A stretch of DNA of 14,713 bases from NCBI GenBank assembly GCA_016293365.1, contig JAEDEK010000038.1:1-14713 (forward strand), read 5' to 3'. Under the pieces are notes generated by a model. That model searched no databases. It was not told where the DNA came from and saw only the letters and a list, made by a program, of their open reading frames with translations. The first letter of the stretch is position 1. Each line of letters starts with the position of its first letter. The translations under genes were made by a program, and so were the position numbers. Positions 1 through 5,765 of the stretch are shown here, one piece after another. Source of the stretch: Bulleidia sp. GTDB taxonomy: Bacteria; Bacillota_I; Bacilli_A; Erysipelotrichales; Erysipelotrichaceae.

Positions 1-68
1 CTCAGATCATTCTCTTCAAGCCTGGCAATTCATTGCCTGGTAGTTGACGGCCGCATGACCATCAGATC

Positions 69-647
69 GTGTATCTGAAAAATGTCGTCAGTAATCCGAA
101 TATACAGATCGGCGACTATACGATCTATCGTGATTTTGTGCATGATCCGAAGGACTTTGAAAAGAATAATGTTATTTACATGTATCCGGTCAACCATGAT
201 CATCTGATCATCGGCAGATTCTGTTCCATCGCATGCGGGGCAAAATTTCTGTTTACAAGCGGCAATCATGCAATGCGATCACTGTCCACATACACGTTTC
301 CGATCTTTTTTGATGAATGGAATCTCGACCCCAAACATATCACAGAAGCGTGGGATAAAAAAGGGGATATCATCATCGGTAATGATGTGTGGATCGGCTA
401 TGAAGCACTCATCATGTCAGGTGTTACCATTGGTGATGGAGCAATCATAGGTGCACGTGCTGTTGTGACAAAGGATGTTCCGCCATATACCATTGTAGCT
501 GGTGTACCGGCAAAACCGATTCGCAGAAGATTTAATGATGAAGTGATTGAGAAGCTGCAGTCTGCACAATGGTGGAACTGGGAGAAAGAAAGGATTGAGA
601 AGAATCTGGATGCCATCATACATGGAAGAGTCGATGATCTGAATTGA
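69..647 (+). CDS. Vat/CatB-like xenobiotic O-acetyltransferase, 5' end uncertain
   Basis: This is a left-handed beta-helix (hexapeptide repeat) acetyltransferase of the Vat/CatB type. The family moves acetyl from acetyl-CoA to a hydroxyl of small molecules such as streptogramin A or chloramphenicol; the substrate here is not known. Counting from the GTG at 69 (192 residues), I see the family signature NPNIQIGDYT at 9-18, a FCSIACG hexapeptide start at 51-57, the probable catalytic His67 in SGNHAM, the GNDVWIG block at 104-110, the GVTIGDGAIIGARAVVTKDV coil region at 118-137, VAGVPAK at 143-149, and the C-terminal WWNW at 168-171. The start is poor: GTG with no Shine-Dalgarno. The frame is open back to 48 and encodes RPHDHQI, which still looks like family sequence, but a TGA at 45-47 blocks further extension. 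Vat proteins usually have 10-20 more residues, so the gene may be 5'-damaged or use an unusual start. Confidence 0.85.
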   Translation: MYLKNVVSNPNIQIGDYTIYRDFVHDPKDFEKNNVIYMYPVNHDHLIIGRFCSIACGAKFLFTSGNHAMRSLSTYTFPIFFDEWNLDPKHITEAWDKKGDIIIGNDVWIGYEALIMSGVTIGDGAIIGARAVVTKDVPPYTIVAGVPAKPIRRRFNDEVIEKLQSAQWWNWEKERIEKNLDAIIHGRVDDLN

Positions 648-650
648 AGA

Positions 651-685
651 AGAAAGAGGATACGGCATATCGATATCCTCTTTCT
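651..685 (+). terminator. Hairpin after the acetyltransferase gene
   Basis: A perfect 12-bp inverted repeat, AGAAAGAGGATA at 651-662 and TATCCTCTTTCT at 674-685, with an 11-nt loop, begins three bases after the stop codon. There is no separate T-run after the stem; the T-rich part lies inside the 3' arm. It is a plausible but non-classical intrinsic terminator. Confidence 0.5.
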
Positions 686-769
686 GCAGTATGCAGAAGA
701 TACCGGCAGAATACAGACAGACGATTCTGTTTTTTCTCTGTTCTGAAACATAGGAACAGAAGTCAATTT

Positions 770-798
770 TTGCATTTTCAGGTAATATGTGCTATAAA
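770..798 (+). promoter_or_regulatory. Candidate promoter of the tetR-like gene
   Basis: TTGCAT at 770-775 and TATAAA at 793-798 are separated by exactly 17 bases. The -35 matches the consensus at only three positions; the -10 is good. Transcription would start near 805, giving a leader of about 110 nt. An imperfect 7-bp inverted repeat (CTGTACA at 802-808, TGTGCAG at 824-830) lies at the predicted start site and could be an operator. Confidence 0.4.
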
Positions 799-915
799 TG
801 TCTGTACATGAAGTTTGAAAAGCTGTGCAGAGAACCGGTATATGATTTACGGATCTTCATCATGGTTTCATAATACGTTTTATTGTATCAGACAGAATGA
901 AGGGGTGATATTGGA

Positions 916-1509
916 ATGCGTGTCAGAAATGAAGAAGAATATCAGCGCAAGAAAAATGATATCATGGAAAAATGTTTTGACTGTTATGCGGAACATGGAC
1001 TTGGCAGTATCGGCATCAAGGGCCTGGCGGAAGCGTGTGGATGCACATCAGCAAATCTTTATATGTATTTTGAAAACCTGGATGATCTGATCATTCAGGC
1101 AACCGCCCATTGCATGAGCAGAGTTGAAGAAGATTTCATGGCGAAAGCTCCTGTCGATCCACAGGATCTGTGGCGTTTTATTGATGAAATTCCATACTGG
1201 ACAGCACAGAAGCACGGGAAAAAGTACAGGCTGATGTATCAGGTATATACACATCCGAAATACCGCCAGTACGGAAAAGAGTTTTTTGAAGGTGTAGACA
1301 AACGTTATACGCAGTATGCCAGGGGACTGGAATCAAAGCTTGGTATTCCAAGTGAAAAACTTGTACCGTTGATCTTCATTCTGATCCGTGCATGTGTACA
1401 CTATGCTTTATTTGAAGATGAATTCTATCTTCATTCACAGATTGATGTGCTGAAGGAGAGTCTGGTCATGTTCATGGAGAAATACAGAAATCAGAGCGGA
1501 TCGCATTGA
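916..1509 (+). CDS. TetR/AcrR-family transcriptional regulator
   Basis: This is a 197-residue one-component repressor of the TetR family, the usual length. The N-terminal DNA-binding domain is clear: a charged first helix (residues 5-28), then a helix-turn-helix at about 32-51 (GIKGLAEACGCTSANLYMYF) followed by the typical FENLDDLI stretch. Residues 60-197 form the helical ligand-binding/dimerisation part, which gives no hint of ligand. The ATG at 916 is supported by AGGGGTGA at 901-908, seven bases upstream. The gene stands alone, between its own promoter and a terminator at 1553-1577. Its target could be itself, the upstream acetyltransferase gene or the downstream O-acetylation pair; the sequence does not decide. 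The family assignment is secure; the regulon is unknown. Confidence 0.93.
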   Translation: MRVRNEEEYQRKKNDIMEKCFDCYAEHGLGSIGIKGLAEACGCTSANLYMYFENLDDLIIQATAHCMSRVEEDFMAKAPVDPQDLWRFIDEIPYWTAQKHGKKYRLMYQVYTHPKYRQYGKEFFEGVDKRYTQYARGLESKLGIPSEKLVPLIFILIRACVHYALFEDEFYLHSQIDVLKESLVMFMEKYRNQSGSH

Positions 1510-1552
1510 AACGCGGATTGATTGGACCGTCATACTCAAGATAATACAATAG

Positions 1553-1577
1553 AAACCATCTTCGGATGGCTTTTTTT
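1553..1577 (+). terminator. UUCG-loop intrinsic terminator after tetR-like gene
   Basis: CCATC at 1556-1560 and GATGG at 1565-1569 form a stem closed by a TTCG tetraloop with a C-G closing pair, followed by C and seven T (1571-1577). It lies 44 bases after the regulator stop. The same hairpin design recurs at 3496-3519. Its presence means that any reading of the next gene starting at 1522 would have to translate through a terminator. Confidence 0.85.
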
Positions 1578-1641
1578 AAGGACAGAAATAATTACCGGAT
1601 TGTCAATGTTGGTCTATGTTTTCATCTTCATTCGCGGTACA

Positions 1642-2421
1642 ATGAAAAGTGTTATGAAAAAAGTATATGAGAGGGTATTTATGACTGTCATGAGTCTGGT
1701 CATGGCAGTTGTGTGCTGTTATGGTGCGTATGGGCTGGTAACTGCTCCTGCCAAAGCAAAGGCAGCACAGGACGAAATTGAAAGGCAGCTGAGACAGGCA
1801 CAGATTGAAGCAGACAGAAAGAAGAAAGAAGCACTGGAAGCTGCAGAAAAGCAGAAGATGGAAGAACTTGCAGGGAAGGCAAGAAATGAGATTGCTCCGG
1901 AAGATGTCACGATTGAAATGCTTCAAAAAAGGTATGACGATGCGACTGAGATGTATGTGACAGGAATTGGGGATTCTGTCATGCTGGCTGCTGCGGATCG
2001 CCTGTATGAGAAGTTTCCAAGAGGTTATTTTGATGCAGTATTTGGAAGTAGTATCTACGAATGCACTGATCGACTGATTGAACTGGAAGCGCAGAATAAT
2101 CTTGGTGATGTTCTTGTGCTTTCCGTTGGGACAAACAGCTATATTCATCCGGAAGACTGCGTTACCATTATTGAGCACAGTGGGGGAAGACCTACCTTCT
2201 GGCTGACAACCTATGGTGTTTCAAACGACTCCAATGAGATTATGCAGTCTGTTGTTTCTCAATATGACAATGCATTCATGATTGACTGGGAATCGTACGC
2301 AATGCCTCATCCGGAATGGATTCTCGATGATCATCTGCATCCAAATGACACAGGCTCTTTGGAATATGCACAGCTGATCAGTCAGGTAATTACGGACAGC
2401 CTTGGGCTGAAGGAGAACTGA
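1642..2421 (+). CDS. Membrane-anchored SGNH hydrolase, OatA C-terminal-like O-acetyltransferase
   Basis: This is probably the extracytoplasmic transferase half of a peptidoglycan or glycan O-acetylation system. From ATG 1642 (259 residues): basic N-terminus, one membrane segment at about 13-34, a highly charged Ala/Glu/Lys/Gln coiled-coil stalk at about 38-84, then an SGNH domain. The block I motif is GIGDS with nucleophile Ser112. Block III-like GTN is at 163-165, and block V is DDHLHPN with Asp230 and His233 as the likely rest of the triad. The start is uncertain. ATG 1642 or 1654 gives the positive charges needed to place the SGNH domain outside, but the only good Shine-Dalgarno (GAGAGGG, 1670-1676) serves ATG 1681, with a possible TACAAT -10 at 1638-1643. 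An ATG at 1522 is unlikely because it precedes the terminator. The next gene starts two bases after the stop and is translationally coupled. Confidence 0.85.
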   Translation: MKSVMKKVYERVFMTVMSLVMAVVCCYGAYGLVTAPAKAKAAQDEIERQLRQAQIEADRKKKEALEAAEKQKMEELAGKARNEIAPEDVTIEMLQKRYDDATEMYVTGIGDSVMLAAADRLYEKFPRGYFDAVFGSSIYECTDRLIELEAQNNLGDVLVLSVGTNSYIHPEDCVTIIEHSGGRPTFWLTTYGVSNDSNEIMQSVVSQYDNAFMIDWESYAMPHPEWILDDHLHPNDTGSLEYAQLISQVITDSLGLKEN

Positions 2422-2423
2422 TC

Positions 2424-3497
2424 ATGGTCAGAAAGAAAATAAGACGTATTTACGGTCTGGATGGACTGAAGACTCTGGCATTGATCGGTGTGCTGATCTA
2501 TCATACATTTCCATCCTTTCTGCCAGGTGGATTCCTTGGGGTGATTCTGTTTCTGGTGATCAGCGGCTATCTTTCTGCCTATGGCAGTATTGAAAAGATG
2601 GAAAACGGTACGTTTTCCTTTGGAAAGTATTATCTGAAAAGAATCATCCGACTGTATCCATCCTTAATCATTGTAATGCTTGCTTCGATTGGTGTACTGA
2701 CGCTGCTGGATCCGATCCGGCTTGCCAATACACAGTCGGAAGTAGCCAGTGTCATGCTCGGCTATAACAATTTCTGGCAGATCAGAATGAATGCGGATTA
2801 TTTTGCTCAGCTGAGCAAGAATTCACCATTTACGCACCTGTGGTATATTGCCATCCTGCTGCAGTTTGATCTTGTATTCCCGTTCCTTCTCAAGGGATAT
2901 ACGGTCATGAAAAAACGTTCCGGATTCTGGACGGCAGCCGGTATCGGCTTATTGGCTGTATTACTGACTGCTGTGATCATGCCTGTCATGTACCTGCTTG
3001 GCAACGGGGAGAACATCACAACTCTGTATTACAGTACATTTACACGTATTTCTCCGCTGCTTGCGGGAATGGTTCTGGCACTGGTTCATCATGAACGAAT
3101 CCGGATTCTGAACCATCACCTGAAGCGTCCGATTTTCAGTCTTGGGGAAATAGCTGTATGGACAGGCATCTTTGTGTGGCTGTATTTCCATGTGAATGGA
3201 TCAGATGGAAGCGTCTATCTGTACTGGATGAATGTATGTACACTCATATCTGCGCGTATGATTGAAGTAGTAAAAACAGGCAGAACAACCGGAAAGATTC
3301 TGGATAATCCAATCACTTCATGGATTGGAAAGTATAACTATGAAATCTATCTCTGGCAGTATCCGGTTCTTCTGATTGCCGGCGTTGCAGGGTTATCAGG
3401 GACATGGTATTTCTATCTGCTTCAGATCGTGATGATCATCATCCTGAGTATCTGGTCAGGCAACCTCAGTTCCATGCTGATCAAACGCATTCGATAA
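2424..3497 (+). CDS. Acyltransferase-3 family membrane protein, OatA N-terminal-like
   Basis: This 357-residue polytopic membrane protein (about ten hydrophobic segments) belongs to the acyltransferase-3 family. Members carry an acyl group, usually acetyl, across the membrane and pass it to a surface glycan or a partner SGNH protein. Visible marks are YGLDGLKTLALIGVLIYHTF at 10-29 with the conserved His27 in the first helix, LVISGYLS soon after, the Arg-rich KRIIRLYPSLI motif, HLWYIAILLQFDLVFPFL, and the late NYEIYLWQYPVLL motif near the C-terminus. The length matches the membrane half of OatA with no SGNH domain attached; that domain is the preceding gene. AAGGAG at the end of that gene serves as ribosome site, and the ATG follows its stop by two bases. 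The transcript ends in a terminator that overlaps the stop codon. The substrate (MurNAc, teichoic acid or capsule) is not determined. Confidence 0.9.
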   Translation: MVRKKIRRIYGLDGLKTLALIGVLIYHTFPSFLPGGFLGVILFLVISGYLSAYGSIEKMENGTFSFGKYYLKRIIRLYPSLIIVMLASIGVLTLLDPIRLANTQSEVASVMLGYNNFWQIRMNADYFAQLSKNSPFTHLWYIAILLQFDLVFPFLLKGYTVMKKRSGFWTAAGIGLLAVLLTAVIMPVMYLLGNGENITTLYYSTFTRISPLLAGMVLALVHHERIRILNHHLKRPIFSLGEIAVWTGIFVWLYFHVNGSDGSVYLYWMNVCTLISARMIEVVKTGRTTGKILDNPITSWIGKYNYEIYLWQYPVLLIAGVAGLSGTWYFYLLQIVMIIILSIWSGNLSSMLIKRIR

Positions 3498-3519
3498 ACC
3501 ATCTTCGGGTGGTTTTTTT
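3496..3519 (+). terminator. UUCG-loop intrinsic terminator after the O-acetylation pair
   Basis: AAACCATC at 3496-3503 pairs with GGTGGTTT at 3508-3515 (one G-U pair) around a TTCG tetraloop, and T's run to 3519. It overlaps the TAA stop of the acyltransferase gene. It is a near copy of the terminator at 1553-1577. Confidence 0.9.
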
Positions 3520-3579
3520 ATTCTGACGCTATCGTAAGAAAATCTTCATGGTTTTGACATGTTCATAATGACACGGTAT

Positions 3580-3588
3580 TGGTATAAT
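3580..3588 (+). promoter_or_regulatory. Extended -10 promoter of the glycolipid-murT-gatD operon
   Basis: TGGTATAAT at 3580-3588 is a consensus extended -10 element (TG, one base, TATAAT). No good -35 lies 17 bases upstream; TGTTCA at 3560-3565 is the best. A consensus TTGACA at 3554-3559 is 23 bases from this -10, though 17 from a weak TATTGG. The predicted start is near 3595, giving a leader of about 37 nt. It is the only convincing promoter before the six genes that follow. Confidence 0.75.
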
Positions 3589-3631
3589 GAAGGCATAAGC
3601 AGTAACAGGAAATAGAAAAGGCTAATGATAT

Positions 3632-4636
3632 ATGAAGGTATTATTATATTTTGAGGGCGAGAATGTCATTTCCAAATCAGGTATTGGACGTGCATTCAAG
3701 CACCAGCAAAGGGCTCTTCAGTCAGCAGGTATTGCGTATACAACGGATCCCTGGGACAATGATTATGATATCCTGCATATCAATACATATTATATGAATT
3801 CGGATGCCATTGTCCGACATGCAAGAGAAAACGGAAAGAAGGTTATCTATCATGCTCATTCGACAGAAGAAGATTTCCGTAACAGTTTTACATTTTCCAA
3901 TGTACTTGCACCAGGTGTCAAGGTATGGCTGATGCATCTGTATAATCAGGCAGATGCACTCATTACCCCGACACCATATGCCAGAAACATTCTTCAAAGC
4001 TATGGAATTCAGCTTCCGATTTTTCCGGTATCCAACGGAATTGATCTGAAGAGGTATGAACATAATGTTGATAAGATTGTGGCTTATCGCAGGTATTTTG
4101 GTATCCGTCCGGAAGATAAGGTTGTTCTTGGGGTTGGTCTATATTTCCATAGAAAAGGTATTGTGGACTTTGTGGAAACCGCAAAGAAGCTTCCTCAGTA
4201 TAAATTCATCTGGTTCGGAGATACAAACAGACTGGTCATCCCGAAGGAAATCACGGAACTGATTGAAAATCATCCTTCCAACGTGTACTTCCCAGGCTAT
4301 GTGAAAGGCCCGATCATTGAGGGGGCATACAGTGATGCAGACTGTTTCTTCTTCCCATCCTATGAAGAAACAGAAGGCATTGTCGTTCTTGAAGCGCTCG
4401 CTTCAAAATGTCAGGTTGTCGTCAGGGACATCGGTGTGTTTGATCCATGGCTGCAGGATGGGATCAACTGCTATAAGGGTCACAACAATGAAGAATTTGC
4501 TTCCATTATCGAAGGATGTCTTGAAAAAACAAAGCCTTCCACAACAGAAGCAGGTTATTTAACTGCTCAGCAGCGTTCCATTGAAGCAGTGGGTCAGCAG
4601 CTGAAGCAGGTATATGAATCTGTCATGCAGAAGTGA
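3632..4636 (+). CDS. GT4 glycosyltransferase, CpoA/BgsA-like diglycosyl-diacylglycerol synthase
   Basis: This 334-residue GT-B retaining glycosyltransferase of family GT4 probably adds the second sugar to monoglycosyl-diacylglycerol, making the glycolipid that anchors lipoteichoic acid. The opening MKVLLYFEGE, then SKSGIGRAFKHQQRAL at 14-29, DYDILHINTY at 44-53 and YHAHSTEEDFRNSF at 73-86 are, from memory, characteristic of the CpoA/BgsA group rather than of generic GT4 enzymes. NGIDLKRY at 135-142 opens the nucleotide-sugar domain, and the retaining EX7E motif is Glu246-Glu254. There is no membrane segment, as expected for a peripheral inner-leaflet enzyme. GAAAAGG at 3615-3621 is a somewhat distant ribosome site. 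The downstream membrane protein and second GT4 enzyme support a glycolipid role. Sugar donor and exact product are inferred from the family only. Confidence 0.85.
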   Translation: MKVLLYFEGENVISKSGIGRAFKHQQRALQSAGIAYTTDPWDNDYDILHINTYYMNSDAIVRHARENGKKVIYHAHSTEEDFRNSFTFSNVLAPGVKVWLMHLYNQADALITPTPYARNILQSYGIQLPIFPVSNGIDLKRYEHNVDKIVAYRRYFGIRPEDKVVLGVGLYFHRKGIVDFVETAKKLPQYKFIWFGDTNRLVIPKEITELIENHPSNVYFPGYVKGPIIEGAYSDADCFFFPSYEETEGIVVLEALASKCQVVVRDIGVFDPWLQDGINCYKGHNNEEFASIIEGCLEKTKPSTTEAGYLTAQQRSIEAVGQQLKQVYESVMQK

Positions 4637-4652
4637 CAGGAGAGTGTGAATC

Positions 4653-5765
4653 ATGAAAATCATTGAGAAAATCAAAAAGCTGTTTTCCAACACGTATTTC
4701 AACATTGCTTTGATCTTTGCCCTTGCCGGACTGGTACTGTATTTCACATTGAAAAATGATGGGGAAGCTGTCATCAGAACATTGAAAAATGTCAGTGTTC
4801 CCGGACTGATCGTCCTGATCGGCCTGATGGTGTTCGAACGCTTTCTGCTTGGCTGGGGACTGGCATCCGAATGCAGACTGACCCATCCGAAATACACAAA
4901 CCTGCAGGGATTTGTCAATGCCTATACTGCCGGCCTCTTCAATAATATTACTCCTGGTGCTTCTGGGGGACAGCTGGCGCAGGGATATATCTTCCGCAAA
5001 CAGGGAATCCCTGTATCCAACAGTGTCGGTGTGTTATGGCTTGACTTCATTGTATATCAGACAACAATGTGTCTTTTTGTCCTGCTTCTGATTCTGCTGA
5101 AGTTCGGTTATTTCTATGCCAATTATTCCCAGTTCTTTATTCTGGTCATTTTCGGATTTCTTGTCGGAGCGGCGATCATCGTTTTTCTGTGGGTACTGGC
5201 AGTATCACCGAAGTTCTATACATGGCTTTCCACGTCCGGTATTTCCATTGGTGCAAAGCTGCATATCATCAAGGATAAGGAGCAGGCATTGGTCTCGTTA
5301 AACAACCAGCTGATGCAGTTTTCACATGAAATTGTCGTTCTGAAAATGCATAAAAAACTGATCTTCATCCTCGGACTGGAAGATTTTCTGCGACTTCTGA
5401 TCTACTACAGCGTACCGTTTCTTTCCGCAATGGTACTTGGAATTCCGGTTACACCTTCGATGTATCTGGATATGCTTGCTCTTTCTTCCTTTGTTGCGAT
5501 GATCAATGCATTTCTGCCGATGCCGGGATCTTCCGGAGGAACAGAAGCGACATTTGTGCTGATGTTTGGTACAATCTTTACTGGCACACAGGCTGCATCC
5601 ATCATGCTTGTGTGGCGCTTTGTCACATTCTATCAGGTGCTGATTGTCGGCTGTATCGTTTTCCTGTATGCACGTACAAGAAAGGATGTACCTCTGGAAA
5701 TACCGAAACCATCTGCAGTAGATGAATCAGTCATCAGATCACTTGAGGAAGAGAAGGTACTATGA
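4653..5765 (+). CDS. YbhN/lysylphosphatidylglycerol-synthase-TM family flippase-like protein
   Basis: This 370-residue integral membrane protein matches the flippase-like domain found at the N-terminus of MprF (LPG synthase TM region, also called YbhN/UPF0104). Hydrophobic segments occur at about 17-33, 50-70, 121-150, 160-185, 235-264, 271-290 and 317-340. The two conserved glycine motifs are NNITPGASGGQLAQGY at 97-112, followed by FRKQGI, and LPMPGSSGGTEA at 288-299. No aminoacyl-transferase domain is present. Its position between two diacylglycerol-type glycosyltransferases suggests a role in moving or presenting the glycolipid, as proposed for LafC-like proteins in LTA loci; this is inference. 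AGGAGAG in the 16-base gap is the ribosome site. Its stop overlaps the next ATG in the sequence ATGA, so the next gene is translationally coupled. Confidence 0.88.
   Translation: MKIIEKIKKLFSNTYFNIALIFALAGLVLYFTLKNDGEAVIRTLKNVSVPGLIVLIGLMVFERFLLGWGLASECRLTHPKYTNLQGFVNAYTAGLFNNITPGASGGQLAQGYIFRKQGIPVSNSVGVLWLDFIVYQTTMCLFVLLLILLKFGYFYANYSQFFILVIFGFLVGAAIIVFLWVLAVSPKFYTWLSTSGISIGAKLHIIKDKEQALVSLNNQLMQFSHEIVVLKMHKKLIFILGLEDFLRLLIYYSVPFLSAMVLGIPVTPSMYLDMLALSSFVAMINAFLPMPGSSGGTEATFVLMFGTIFTGTQAASIMLVWRFVTFYQVLIVGCIVFLYARTRKDVPLEIPKPSAVDESVIRSLEEEKVL

Noticed and set aside
815..1090. Alternative reading frame overlapping the 5' part of the tetR-like gene
   Set aside because: No recognisable domain, no ribosome site, and it overlaps a clear TetR protein in another frame.
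1522..1641. N-terminal extension of the SGNH gene from ATG 1522
   Set aside because: The stretch contains the terminator at 1553-1577, has no ribosome site at 1522, and adds a second hydrophobic segment not expected in the family.
3554..3582. TTGACA at 3554 as -35 with TATTGG at 3577
   Set aside because: The -35 is perfect, but the -10 at 17-base spacing is poor and the extended -10 TGGTATAAT overlaps it; the latter is the simpler promoter call.
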